Positions 8,201 to 18,240 of a stretch of DNA of 64,000 nt are shown piece after piece. How positions within the stretch are numbered: position 1 is the stretch's first letter; the number at the start of each line of letters is the position of its first letter. Below the pieces are notes generated by a model, which saw nothing but the letters and a program-made list of their open reading frames with translations, did not search any database and had not been told where the DNA came from. A program made the translations under genes and the position numbers. The stretch covers positions 1,516,077-1,580,076 of the forward strand of contig CM035360.1 in NCBI GenBank assembly GCA_020137815.1. Reading direction: 5' to 3'. The DNA comes from Hormiphora californensis. Its lineage: Eukaryota; Ctenophora; Tentaculata; Cydippida; Pleurobrachiidae.

Positions 8201-10109
8201 GAAACTGACTCTGTGTACCTTGATTACGCTAAGGCGTTTGACCGAGTTGATCATAACATCTTGATTAGAAAGCTTAGAAGCTATAAGGTACATGAAGGTC
8301 TCGTGACATGGATCCAGTCTTTCCTGGAAGGAAGAGTGCAGAGAGTCACGGTGGATGGATGTCAGTCGGAGCCTGTACATGTTAAGAGCGGAGTTCCCCA
8401 AGGGTCAGTTTTGGGACCGATGCTCTTTTTAATATATCTGAATGATATCACAACGGTTGTGTCAGGAAGTACACTGCGGTGCTTTGCAGATGACACACGA
8501 ATCATGAAGAGTATTGGAGGAGAAATGGATATGAAAATACTCCAACGGGACCTGGATTCGGTTACCGAGTGGTCACTGAGAAATAACATGAAACTGCATA
8601 CGGATAAGTTTGAATTCCTACTGCATGGCGTTTCACGTGACCATCTCATGCACCATCTCCCTTTTACTGCTGATATCTTGAGCTACAGCACTTCAGCAGG
8701 GCTGCTGAAACCTATGTCCTCGGTTAAGGATTTGGGCGTGCTTGTTCATTCTGATCTAACCTGGTCCGGTCACATCGCTACCATCGCCGAAAACGCTAAG
8801 AGGAAAGCAGCCTGGGTGTTTAGTGTGTTCAGGACCAGGGATAGAGGGGTTATGGTAACCCTCTACAAGAGCATGGTAAGAAGCCTGCTGGAATACTGCT
8901 GCCCTCTTTGGAATCCTACCAAGATCCAGGATATCCAGGTTTTAGAGGGGGTGCAACGCTCCTTCACCAGACGGATCTCTGAGTGCAAGGGGATGGATTA
9001 CTGGCAGAGACTGCAATACCTGGGCCTTAGCTCCCTGCAGCGCAGGAGAGAGAGATACTCCATTCTCCACATGTGGAAGATCATGCACGGCCTAGTCTCC
9101 AATGACCTCAAAATAAGGTTCACAACTGGAGGCCGACTTGGAGTTCGAGCTGTGGTTCCCAAATTGACCAAACTGTCCACTATGGCCAAACAGACAGCAT
9201 ATGACGGATCCTTTGCTGTTATGGGACCACGACTATGGAACTGTTTACCTGCAAAACTTAATCAAATTGACGAGTTCCAGGTATTCAAAGTTCAGCTGTC
9301 AAGATACCTGACGTCGTTTTCGGACTGTCCCCCAGTTACGGGATATGTACGAAGCTCCAGGAACTCTATACTAGACATGAGACTGAACGACGGGGAGTTG
9401 CAAGCAAGCGATACCCCGGTCGGAGTGTAAACGGCGGCGAATCATCAGAAGTAACCAGAAGTAAGTAAGACAGCCTCTAGACAGTAGCTATTAACAGGAT
9501 CTAAACAAGATTCAAACCTGTCAGGCCAATACTGACCACAGTTGTCGTGCAAAATGAGAATATGGTCAGCTGCCAATGCTCTGACAGATTCAAACAGCTT
9601 TAACAGGATTCAGCTAAATAAAGAAACTTCTTTTCCCACAGCTTTGAGTTCGAGAAGCGACACATTGAAGAGCTCCATCTGGATGAGACCTTTATTGACC
9701 TCGTCGTGGACATCATCAAGGCTGTTGACTTTAAAGAGGTAAATGTAGCTTAGTTACCATGGTTACCATGGTTACCATGGTTACCATAGCTACCATTTGT
9801 CGGATACTTCGTGACCTTCTCCATGGCAAAGAATCCCCCGATAACCGCCATATCCCCACTAACCACTTGTAGCTTAGACCGGTTAACCTCACTCTTCCTG
9901 CACTGACCCAATTGTCCCTACTACTGCAGCACTCTCCCACCCTCACTAACACTATCATCCCTATACAGGTGATGAGGCTGGCCAAACTCCTGATCTGCGG
10001 AGGAGAGGACATGATTGAGGTGGACAGTGGAAAACTCCAGTTCAGCTTCGAGACCCACGAGCAAATGGTGAAACTGGCCCGACGACTGCTTTGCGGTGCC
10101 GAGCTCTAA
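5244..10109 (+). CDS. Gene D: small secreted two-cysteine protein with a LINE in intron 1
   Basis: Exons 5244-5290, 9642-9738 and 9969-10109 join in frame (phases 2 and 0) to 94 codons plus stop. The signal peptide is MKVLIVLALALTAAY. The helix region is FIDLVVDIIKAVDFKE, and the cysteines lie in KLLICGGED and RLLCGAEL. The closest sister is gene B, judging from the QFSFET stretch and the CGAE ending. Intron 1 is about 4.3 kb because a LINE lies in it in the same orientation. The splice signals around it (AG/GTAACA and TTCCCACAG) are intact, so the gene may still work. The function is unknown. Confidence 0.8.
5322..6446 (+). CDS. LINE ORF1: PHD-like and CCCH zinc-finger protein
   Basis: The frame is open from 5322. 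The first possible start is GTG at 5382 and the first ATG is at 5691, so the N-terminus is probably missing. From 5382 it reads 354 residues. Near the N-terminus a PHD-like C4HC3 pattern is seen: CAEC, then CFLCHQPSHDC, then CDPC. Residues about 140-230 carry three CCCH-like motifs, including CDFFHPKLC, CRKLHKAIC and CYLVHPKG. A basic Lys/Arg/Gly-rich tail follows. Such proteins bind the element's RNA in related LINEs (family knowledge). The frame overlaps ORF2 by 25 bp. Confidence 0.8.
   Translation, partial: ELKTKPRIALRVAQELKALTVPVKCAECNDIYQHKRNGLVPLRCFLCHQPSHDCEPLVSVITSRNEASSLVGEVWICDPCCVPKDEEKGTPLTTKVSSRLNTPGRSRNNSLSIVEPGSERKTKMNDEASEKVNAGDPTVLEALANLAKQQKEAEKFPNECETTCMLLKEGRCPHGITGKKSADGKDRCDFFHPKLCVPWGKKGEKGCAKGPECRKLHKAICSRAIESKECFEKKCYLVHPKGTNRRKPRDQVGQKRDRRKSERGLSQEGGRTEKPSFATGQNKSNDKKPGSSLGRNGKPGGKPNAKFTPAKSQGDFLAIKSLLEKLQKGMSDIKGDQTQMQKTLKTLRADQGKSCSMGRSRVGSGHGCCSQACY
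6422..9430 (+). CDS. LINE ORF2: AP endonuclease and reverse transcriptase
   Basis: An open frame of 1002 residues. The N-terminal part is an exonuclease III-type endonuclease: NAQS, then VTETWL, GGVMLL, MGDFNVPEIAW, and SDHNLLEFG near residue 220. The reverse transcriptase occupies about residues 460-770: PGPDGIPAILLKSC, NYRPVSLTD, QHGFRRGRSC, YLDYAKAFDRVDH, SGVPQGSVLGPMLF, and the catalytic FADD box in CFADDT. The C-terminal region has the WNPTKIQDIQVLEGVQR type of sequence seen in CR1/jockey elements. No frame break is seen. It begins inside the end of ORF1, so re-initiation or frameshifting may be used. Confidence 0.93.
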   Translation: MLQSGVLLNAQSCNPSARSKCAWKLQCLREDVESIPGEVPFIAVTETWLKPYVENLQILNGWEKYRVYRCDRRYRTGGGVMLLTSFDLPIDEHVALDKDSCQLLMCSSSPSKWVFGVLYRSPSAPVSDFRACLEVARNFIEQRPDHVVCLMGDFNVPEIAWNPPEANPRTANSDALLSFTEDTLLSQYIDVPSRGSSYLDLVFSNSETLVNRVRSKETRLSDHNLLEFGVTRNPCSAARETVPPQFAADEFRSLDMYKADTEAICEAVKKVDWEAVFGKCTTEELPRVFRDILFQIAQIHAPRKKPRRGRPKLVRKLSRKKRAAKGRLALLLEKKDTPISQIEALQKRIDVLYGEIRDAILDENIKQEKLAVEKIKTNAKYFYSYAKRFAGDSNSISALTGESGELITDKKEIVEALSRQFKAVFSDPEEADLNTGHDITVCESITPGDNDADFTVKDILDAIKEMKPDAAPGPDGIPAILLKSCAEAVAHPLYLMWTRSLGEGIVPSSSKVSLVTPLYKKGSRSSAANYRPVSLTDHTIKVFERVVRKKLVNHFEKNELFNDIQHGFRRGRSCLTQLLDHFDNIHSNALDGMETDSVYLDYAKAFDRVDHNILIRKLRSYKVHEGLVTWIQSFLEGRVQRVTVDGCQSEPVHVKSGVPQGSVLGPMLFLIYLNDITTVVSGSTLRCFADDTRIMKSIGGEMDMKILQRDLDSVTEWSLRNNMKLHTDKFEFLLHGVSRDHLMHHLPFTADILSYSTSAGLLKPMSSVKDLGVLVHSDLTWSGHIATIAENAKRKAAWVFSVFRTRDRGVMVTLYKSMVRSLLEYCCPLWNPTKIQDIQVLEGVQRSFTRRISECKGMDYWQRLQYLGLSSLQRRRERYSILHMWKIMHGLVSNDLKIRFTTGGRLGVRAVVPKLTKLSTMAKQTAYDGSFAVMGPRLWNCLPAKLNQIDEFQVFKVQLSRYLTSFSDCPPVTGYVRSSRNSILDMRLNDGELQASDTPVGV
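9534..9592 (+). repeat. Dispersed repeat (copies at 9534-9592, 11700-11760 reversed, 52741-52800)
   Basis: The shared core is GACCACAGTT, then AAATGAGAATAGGGTCAG and GCCAATGCTCT(G/A)ACAG, in three places and both orientations. The copy at 11700-11760 abuts the big 34-bp minisatellite, and the one at 52741 lies in an intron of the KIAA0319-like gene. It is a short non-coding element of unknown class. Confidence 0.7.
9753..9788 (+). repeat. GTTACCATG tandem in gene D intron 2
   Basis: Four tandem copies of the 10-mer TTACCATGG, starting 14 bp after the exon 2 donor. It resembles half of the palindrome at 33331-33400. Confidence 0.8.
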
Positions 10110-11699
10110 GAAGCTGAATATATTTGAATGAGAATATATTTGTGGTCGAAATGAATAATGAATATTGATCATTCTTAGAACAAGAATATTCCGAGTTTGA
10201 TTTTTCCCCTAATTATATCCGTGGCCACCGCATTGGGTATTCGTCATCACTATGACATATCACTTCATATTATTAACACCCTGCCACCCTGGGAATATTT
10301 TGCCGTGGATACTGGATATATATACACTGAAATTAAAACTCTTAATTAAACCTCATTAACACCATCGCCACCACATTGTACTAGGACATATTGTACCACG
10401 TTTAATGGACCAATTCCTATTATATCTGTCCGAAATGTCAGAGTCCGAATTTCCCCAGAATTCCGTTGTTCGTTTCTCAGATGCCAATCCTAACCATTAT
10501 GTTAATATGCAGTCATAATTAACGCGATGAATCATGGTTGCTTATTTTGAGATCAACTATATGGCGGTGCCATACCCCATTTGATTCTCAAATTGAGCGT
10601 GCGACAGTGCGCTCAGATGGGTCGCGGCGCCAGACAGGGGATCAATGCATATCAATATGTGTGAATATGTGAATATGATTAGCATCTCAGACTGAAACAC
10701 AAGTGAGATAATTAGAACAATTGTTAGAACAATTTTCTACTTATGCTTTAACAGGCAAGATGGATTTGTGAAATTGATATTACAGTACAGCAACACAGGT
10801 CAATATGTGACATGTAGCCATATCTTCTGCTAACTAGATCTGAACAGAAGTGACACCGTTGTGCATTTTGTAAAGTTCATATGATTGATTCAAAAAAGGA
10901 GAAAGATGTTTCATGCTATTCCTGGAATCCTAGCATTTATTCCTGGTGTTTTCGAAGTGCCTTTTTGCTCTAGGCCACGCTTTCATTCACACTTACCAAT
11001 TTATCCTGCCTTCACACAACTGCTTCCTGATACTAGTATACTGTAGCAGGCTGCATCACATATCATTTGCATTTGTTTGTGACTGCGTAAATAGCTCGTC
11101 CCTGTCAAATTTCAGACCGAAACTCTACTGTGTTATTACACCAACAACGCCCCCCCCCCCCCGTCTTAACAATACTTATTACTTGTCCTGTATTTGGTGT
11201 ACGTGACATTCTCTACTACCACTTCTATAGTAACAAATCTTGTGTAATTAGTTTGTTCGTTTTCCTGAAGCTGCTAATCACAAACAGCTAGACTCATGAA
11301 TAGTTAATGTGCTATTTTGGTGCACGCCACACCCATGAGCACTTCACCAACTGAGATGGGCAAGGCTAAAACTAACCAAGCAGGTAATCATTTTACGTAG
11401 TAATTGGTTTTATGAAGGAGCATCAATTGTTATATTTATAAAGGAGCATTGTAATTTCTACCTTGTAAACATGATTACTCACCGAGATGGCGCCATACCT
11501 ATCCTGACAATATCATGTCGCCAATCAGTTTTTAATTGTGTTCGAGTTTCAACTCTAGTTTACTATGTTGGGACCCACGCCCGACTTTTGGCCCTTTCTT
11601 GGGGTCATGTGTCTGACCGGTACTTGCATCTGTCTTGTCCTTGTAATCGTTTATGTTGTTCTAATTCGTTACGATATCTATGAAGGTAGGTCATAGTTG
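10110..11699. other. No gene recognised
   Basis: AT-rich intergenic DNA with a C homopolymer (11149-11162). One stretch (10602-10637, with CAGTGCGCTCAGAT and GCGGCGCCAGACAGG) has relatives at 14390-14432, 17920-17980 and 63395-63460 and looks like a dispersed repeat. No coding signal is supported. Confidence 0.5.
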
Positions 11700-11760
11700 A
11701 GCCTCCGCAACCCTGTCAGAGCATTGGCCTGACCCTATTCTCATTTCTTTCGCGAGAACC

Positions 11761-13485
11761 GTTTCTTAGAGATTAGGAGGGTTAAGGTGGGAAAGTTTCT
11801 TAGAAATTAGGTGGGTCAAGGTGGGAAAGTTTCTTAGAGATCAGGAGGGTCAAGGTGGGAAAGTTTCTTAGAGATCAGGAGGGTCAAGGTGGGAAAGTTT
11901 CTTAGAGATCAGGAGGGTCAAGGTGGGAAAGTTTCTTAAAAATCAGGAGGGTCAAGGTGGGAAAGTTTCTTGGAGATCAGGAGGGTCAAGGTGGAAAAGT
12001 TTCTTAGAGATCAGGAGGGTCAAGGTTTGGTGACGCGGTCACCCCTCCACTAGGGCCGCGCGAAGATAATAGCATAATAGGGGATGTCATCACCAAGGTC
12101 AATGTGGGAAAGTTTCTTAGAGATTATGTGGATTAAGGTGGGAAAGTTTCTTAGAGATCAGGAGGGTCAAGGTGGGAAAGTTTCTTAGAGATCAGGAGGG
12201 TCAAGGTGGGAAAGTTTCTTAGAGATCAGGAGGGTCAAGGTGGGAAAGTTTCTTAGAGATCAGGAGGGTCGAGGTGGGAAAGTTTCTTAGAGATCAGGAG
12301 GGTCAAGGTGGGAAAGTTTCTTAGAGATCAGGAGGGTCAAGGTGGGAAAGTTTCTTAGAGATCAGGAGGGTCAAGGTGGGAAAGTTTCTTAGAGATCAGG
12401 AGGGTCGAGGTGGGAAAGTTTCTTAGAGATCAGGAGGGTCAAGGTGGGAAAGTTTCTTAGAGATCAGGAGGGTCAAGGTGGGAAAGTTTCTTAGAGATCA
12501 GGAGGGTCGAGGTGGGAAAGTTTCTTAGAGATAAGGAGGGTCAAGGTGGGAAAGTTTCTTAGAGATCAGGAGGGTCAAGGTGGGAAAGTTTCTTAGAGAT
12601 CAGGAGGGTCAAGGTGGGAAAATTTCTTAGAGATCAGGAGGGTCAAGGTGGAAAAGTTTCTTAGAGATCAGGAGGGTCAAGGTGGGAAAGTTTCTTAGAG
12701 ATCAGGAGGGTCAAGGTGGGAAAGTTTCTTAGAGATCAGGAGGGTCAAGGTGGGAAAGTTTCTTAGAGATCAGGAGGGTCAAGGTGGGAAAGTTTCTTAG
12801 AGATCAGGAGGGTCAAGGTGGGAAAGTTTCTTAGAGATCAGGAGGGTCAAGGTGGGAAAGTTTCTTAGAGATCAGGAGGGTCAAGGTGGGAAAGTTTCTT
12901 AGAGATCAGGAGGGTCAAGGTGGGAAAGTTTCTTAGAGATCAGGAGGGTCGAGGTGGGAAAGTTTCTTAGAGATCAGGAGGGTCAAGGTGGGAAAGTTTC
13001 TTAGAGATCAGGAGGGTCAAGGTGGGAAAGTTTCTTAGAGATCAGGAGGGTCAAGGTGGGAAAGTTTCTTAGAGATCAGGAGGGTCAAGGTGGGAAAGTT
13101 TCTTAGAGATCAGGAGGGTCAAGGTGGGAAAGTTTCTTAGAGATCAGGAGGGTCAAGGTGGGAAAGTTTCTTAGAGAGCAGGAGGGTCGAGGTGGGAAAG
13201 TTTCTTAGAGATCAGGAGGGTCGAGGTGGGAAAGTTTCTTAGAGATCAGGAGGGTCAAGGTGGGAAAGTTTCTTAGAGATCAGGAGGGTCAAGGTGGGAA
13301 AGTTTCTTAGAGATCAGGAGGGTCAAGGTGGGAAAGTTTCTTATAGATCAGGAGGGTCAAGGTGGGAAAGTTTCTTAGAGATCAGGAGGGTCAAGGTGGG
13401 AAAGTTTCTTAGAGATCAGGAGGGTCAAGGTGGGAAAGTTTCTTAGAGATCAGGAGGGTCAAGGTGGGAAAGTTTCTTAGAGATT
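11761..13485. repeat. 1.7-kb minisatellite of 34-bp units
   Basis: About 50 units of GGGAAAGTTTCTTAGAGA plus TCAGGAGGGTCAAGGT, most over 95% alike, with A/G variants at a few positions. It is interrupted once (12027-12096). The unit contains TTTCTTAG, which could act as a weak splice acceptor on +, but no exon fitting it was found. Frames are closed in all directions. Confidence 0.97.
12027..12096. mobile_element. Small inverted-repeat insertion in the minisatellite
   Basis: About 70 bp bounded by TTGGTGAC and ATCACCAA, unlike the array units. The TTGGTGAC end recurs at 18152-18235 and 59824, suggesting one short-element family. It must have inserted after much of the array had formed. Confidence 0.5.
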
Positions 13486-13584
13486 AGTGGCCCCCTCGTG
13501 ATACAACTTTTCTGAGGTTTTAGATCTATGCATGATCGACTTAAAATTTACATCATGTCATGTTTTCGTTAATTTCCTGTGTCA

Positions 13585-13875
13585 CTATGTCACGGCAGCT
13601 GCACTGGTAAGGAAGGCTACTTGGGGTCTTGTAAGTGCCTCAATCGAAATCTCGTCTTGACGTCTTGCATGCTTTAGAGCTTGCTTTAGAGCAGTCCTGT
13701 CACCACTCAGATGTGGGATAAGGGTCGGATAATAACAGTTGTGATCTAGGAATGTTATAGCTGATCTGATAACTTCCCTGCAGGGATTGTGGAGAGTTTC
13801 TCCGAATTTGCACAGGACACAACAGCTCATGGGGTCAAGTTCTTTTTCCAGGTAGGAGGGCACGTGTACCTTCAT
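13585..13875 (-). CDS. Unrecognised 96-codon open frame
   Basis: From an ATG at 13875 the frame reads 96 residues with a cysteine cluster (CCVLCKFGETLHNPC) that could be part of a zinc-binding domain, then a charged helix-like region. I recognise no family and see no splice partners. It lies head to head with the channel gene and 40 bp from a hAT MITE, so it may be a transposon or gene remnant. Confidence 0.2.
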   Translation of the reverse strand: MKVHVPSYLEKELDPMSCCVLCKFGETLHNPCREVIRSAITFLDHNCYYPTLIPHLSGDRTALKQALKHARRQDEISIEALTRPQVAFLTSAAAVT

Positions 13876-13915
13876 AATTATCTTTTCGTTCCTACTAGGA
13901 ATCCTAGATAGGTAC

Positions 13916-14024
13916 CAGGAACCGACCGAAACAAGTAAACAACCAATCAGAGCTCGTTATTTAGGTCACGTGACTGGTTATCAGCCAATCAGGGACCAGT
14001 ATTTCCTGATTCGGTCGGTTCCTG
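13916..14024. mobile_element. hAT-type MITE, copy 1
   Basis: The element is 109 bp with terminal inverted repeats CAGGAACCGACCGAA and TTCGGTCGGTTCCTG. It is flanked by a perfect 8-bp target duplication ATAGGTAC (13908-13915 and 14025-14032), the hallmark of hAT elements. Inside are two CCAATCAG boxes and GGTCACGTGAC. It ends 100 bp before the first channel exon found. Confidence 0.9.
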
Positions 14025-14124
14025 ATAGGTACCAAAGTTTTTCTCTGGTCCTATTTTGGTCCATCCCCTAATAATCTTTTTATTTGAAAAAGGGGTCGAG
14101 AGTTAGTGCTTTTCCCTCTCTCAG

Positions 14125-17100
14125 GGAACTCGCATATCTCGGGTATGTTTCTTCATTGTGTGGCTAGCAGCGGTTGTTTATACGTTCTGGACGTGCTACA
14201 GAGGCATCATGGACTACCAGCGCAGACCTACGGGAACAAAACTTGAATTTGAGGTACAGAGCTCCACGGAATCATTATGCTTGACTTTGATGGTCTGCTA
14301 TAGTACTTATGTCTGTAAAGGAATTGAGAGTTTGAATTTCAAGGGTACGACTCGAGCTGTCTGGCGGCGTTTTTATTCGAAACTGTGAGTGTGACAGTGC
14401 GCTCGAGATCGGGCGGCGCCGCGAGACAGGAATCGAGCAATCTAAAATTATGGTTAGGGTAAATATAAAATTCCTGTTACTAACCGGTCTCATTAGACCC
14501 GCTCTGAGCAGATCGATTCAACTGGGAGTCTGAACGTTACCTTTCCTACAATTACCCTGTGTAATGTTAACCGAGTAAGGAAAGATTATCTTGATGAGAA
14601 CCCTAAAATACGGTACGTGTGTTTGTGCGTACGTGTAATTGGTGTGTTTGTTGGTGTGACGTAATTGTTTTGTTGCAGTTTTTACAGCTCGAAAAATGAT
14701 TAGTCACTAGCCCAAAATCCCTAACTTTCGACTCTGGCTCATCCAACTTTCTCCCATCCCCTAGAGACATGATGGAGATTTTCACAGATCTTGAGACCCC
14801 AGAACGGCCTGGAGCCCCCGAAGACAGGATGTCACATTTCAAACACCAAATTCAGGAATACAAAGGTAGTTTTAGCGTGTAGATCTACGTACGTAGAGTT
14901 GTGCTCTGCAAGTTCCAACCCTGCTGCAGTACACAACTCTGTTATATTCCAGCTACTCTCCTGCCTGGTGGCGTCGAACCGATCAGGATCTGAGCTTGGT
15001 ACCATTGCTACCTCCCTGCTCCACAGAGCTCAATGTCGGTCGATGCGCGACCTCGATCTCGCTCGCTCTAGGTGTCAATGTCACCAAGATCTGAGCGGTG
15101 CCTGACAGCCTCTCTCTCTGAGTCTCTGAACGAAACTCTTTCCAGATGATCCCGTGATAAACACCACGTTAGAGCAGATTTACACCGCAGGAGGGCCGCT
15201 AAATGAGGATTTCCTGACGTGTAAAATAGGTTTCAGGGATTGCTCAGAGATATTAGGAGCGGATACTTTTCGAAGGGTGGGTCACATAATACTCATACTG
15301 AGTATCGCTCCAATGATATCTGTCTGAGGGAGCCGATCCGATCACTATTTGGAAGTTATTTGAGAAGATTTTCGTGGAAGAAGTCCAAGTCCTCACTTGG
15401 GCTTTACTTAAGTTTTCGTTCTCCACGTCATGTCATTTTCAGATAGTAATGCACCAGGGGAACTGTTTCAAGCTAAATCCACAGGGATTGTTGAAGGCAA
15501 AAGTTGCAGGAAACCTGGGCGGTATTTCACTGTTTCTCAACTCACAGCATAAACAGTATGCACTGGTAGGTAATGCATGTTGCCCATTTCGGGGTAACGC
15601 GTTACACAATCCGGGTTAACGCGTTACAGTGTTACACTATTCGGGATAAAGCGTTACATATTTTCTCTCAGCCTAGGTTGATGGACCCCAGCGAGGGATT
15701 CAGGATAAGCTTCCATGATCCGGTGGAGCAGAGTAACATTGGAAACACGGCAATTGTGGCCTCTCCAGGCATGCAATATTTCATACAACTTGCACAGCAG
15801 GAGGTGAGTTGGACTTGATCATCAACCTAGCTTCTCTTTCGAGCAGTTTAAGAAGTGAGATGACAACTGGAACTCCGTGGAAACCAACATTTTGTTTAAT
15901 ATGCACCTTGGCCTCATGCCGCCCCTAACTTGATACCTAACTCCACCATTTACCATTTTGCCCCTAATAGTGATCTCTTGCCTTGTAGACTCGCCTTCTA
16001 AAGGCTCCCTATGGCAATGGTGACTGTGAAGAGAACCCTATCTACCGATATTCAAACTGTATTAACGATTGCATCAACCTCTTTATAAAGGATACGTGTG
16101 ACTGTATTCCCTTCTCAACTGGTGGTGGAGGTGAGTAGAATTTGTCAGGCATCACACTGGCAGAGTAGCATTATCTCGCATGGACGCATGGTAGGAGTTC
16201 GCACGGATAAATTCCTGTTTTCACCTGGTGAATTTGTCATGGTGTGTGAAATTGAAAGCAGGTGACCATGTGAAACTGAACACAGGTCAAAGGTTTTTAG
16301 AGGACTGGCCTGGTACATTCCACAATCCAACCAACCCTTGATACAATACTAGGATTACCCCCCGTCCCCCCCCCCTCTCTCTGCAGGAACTTTAGCACCA
16401 CTCTGTACTCTACGTGATATGTTTGGATGTGTTCTAAACGCCTACCGGTCCATAGTCCGGGACCCTGTCCTCCGTAATTCACATTGTCACTGTGATAAGG
16501 CGTGTAGGTTTGAGAAGTACTCGCACAGCGTCTCAACTGCTCTTCTTTCGGACAGTTTCGTAGAGGTAAACACGATCACTTTGCATACTGACAATTACCC
16601 TGTTTGTTTTCAATTTCAATTTGAACTAGGAAAGCTGGTCTCAGATTGTGTTCATTATGTGGATCTAAATTAATTGATTCTTCCTAGAAACTACTAGAGT
16701 TGTACAACGAAAAGAAGAAGCTAGCTGCAGATGAGGAGCCAAAGACTAAAGGGAAGTTAGGAATAGGTTCACGGCTAAAAGGGAAAAGAGAAAAGGGTAA
16801 GAGCTGTCATCTGTCTCCATGAGGACAATTGTGGTCAGATTTCCACAGATCTGCTAACCCCTATTTCATTTGCATTAGCTCCATGTTGTTTTTATAACAA
16901 TGGCCATGTTTTGTTTACAGGTGGAAAGTTTAGCGCTGCACTCCGGAACAGAATAACCAAGTGGACAAGTGATGCCATCAAAGATAATGTGGTGGTGTTG
17001 AAAATATCATTTCCTAGTTTGGAAAAACATACAGTAAACCAGGTCGTGTCATACGGATTCGGAAACCTTTTAGGTGAGTCGGGTCGGGCCCGATCGTGGT

Positions 17101-17571
17101 GCCTTATTAGATTTTGACTACTAAAGCAAGTTCATCACAGTACATGTTCAATCAAACTAAAATTAGGCCAAGTAGAGGCCTTATAGTGCACGTAACCCCA
17201 TAATTACTCAATAAAGTGGGCTAGAGGACCGACTTTTCCCATTCCCCAGGAGATATTGGTGGAGTTTTGGGATTATTTCTCGGTGGAAGTGTTTTTACCG
17301 TACTGGAGTTCCTGGTATATTTTGTACACACTGTTCAGGAAAACGTGGCCCACCTCTCAGCTCAACGGACACTCCAGGTTTTATTCATTTTCACTGTCTT
17401 GACCAAGAAAAAATTGGCCTATGTCTAAATTAGTTTTAATGTTTTATCTTTATCTACTCCTAGAATAAAGAGAATGAGGAAGAGAAAGAAGATCAACAGG
17501 ATTCTAACAAAGTGATCAACAAGGAAGATCAACCACCCAATGGAATTAAAGATCTTGCTCCTGGTAACTGA
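14125..17571 (+). CDS. DEG/ENaC-type sodium channel (5' end missing)
   Basis: Twelve exons join in frame to 511 codons plus stop: 14125-14253, 14512-14612, 14765-14865, 15146-15276, 15443-15565, 15672-15803, 15989-16130, 16387-16565, 16688-16796, 16921-17073, 17250-17377, 17464-17571. Transmembrane segment 1 is CFFIVWLAAVVYTFW. The extracellular start has FPTITLCNVNRVRK, followed by QGNCFKLN and many cysteines typical of the finger and thumb regions (SNCINDCINLF, CDCIPFS, HCHCDKACRFEKYSH). Segment 2 is DIGGVLGLFLGGSVFTVLEF, with the G-x-S selectivity filter as GGS. A short acidic C-terminal tail follows. The family makes trimeric amiloride-sensitive Na+ channels in the plasma membrane, gated by peptides, protons or force; the ligand here is unknown. 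The N-terminal exon with the usual His-Gly gating motif was not found. Confidence 0.92.
15592..15658. repeat. Short GCGTTACA tandem in a channel intron
   Basis: Four imperfect copies of a unit containing (G)TAACGCGTTACA, with the central ACGCGT palindrome in two. It lies in the intron after exon 5. Confidence 0.6.
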
Positions 17572-18144
17572 CGAGAGAAGATATCTTTATGAAGGAGTAA
17601 ACGATATCTTTATGAAGGAGAGTTTTTCGCCAGGGATTATTTGTCGAAACAAAGACAAGACTCAAAAAATTGTACAAATGGTCTTTGTTACTTTGTCTAG
17701 ATTGAATTGTTTATACACCTGACTATATTAGAAGGTTTCGGTAAGACTTGTGATTTTTACTCTGCGGTAAGCTCATCGACTTACACTTACAGCACTCTCA
17801 GCCCACAGTAGTTTCAAAGGAATCCTTTTCAGTTCTTCCAAGTCCCCTGGTTTATCTTCCTGAACTATTCCTGAAGAAAAGCCAGAGGATTTGGAAGAAG
17901 GATCCTGTCGATTGTTCCTAGAACAGGCGCCGACCCGATCTGAGAGCATTGTCAAAACGGGGTCTGTCGACGCCAGACAGCTAAATATCGTTCCGACACA
18001 ACCCCCATTAGATTTGCATTTGTTGAGTTAAAGTAGTAAGCAACGGGGGTAAGCACTAAGCAACCCTTGAGTCGCCTGGCACTGTGTATATGTTTGAACA
18101 ATTCAAAGCAACCCACACTCTGAATAATTGTGTCGGTTGAGAGG

Positions 18145-18240
18145 GGTACCGAGTTGGTGACATATAGACACCTGGCTAGTGGCGCGACCCCCCGCACACA
18201 ATCTTGGTCGCGCAGGGTGTCTATATGTCACCAAGGTACC
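18145..18240. mobile_element. Inverted-repeat element of 96 bp
   Basis: The arms match over about 35 bp: GGTACC, TTGGTGACATATAGACACC and GCGCGACC on the left, and the reverse complement on the right. It would fold into one long hairpin and is probably a MITE of the TTGGTGAC family. Confidence 0.75.

Larger units (their letters stand above)
5300..9470 (+). mobile_element. Non-LTR retrotransposon (CR1/jockey type) in intron 1 of gene D
   Basis: Two long overlapping frames encode a zinc-finger ORF1 protein and an endonuclease/reverse transcriptase, with no internal stops. The 5' boundary is unclear: ORF1 has no early ATG, so the copy is probably 5' truncated, as is usual for this group. After the ORF2 stop come two AGAAGTAA units and GTAAG (9449-9469), which look like the short terminal repeats of CR1-type elements. 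No target duplication could be fixed. The open frames suggest recent insertion. Confidence 0.85.

Noticed and set aside
11761-13485. CRISPR-like array
   Set aside because: Head-to-tail identical units with no spacers; an ordinary minisatellite arrangement.
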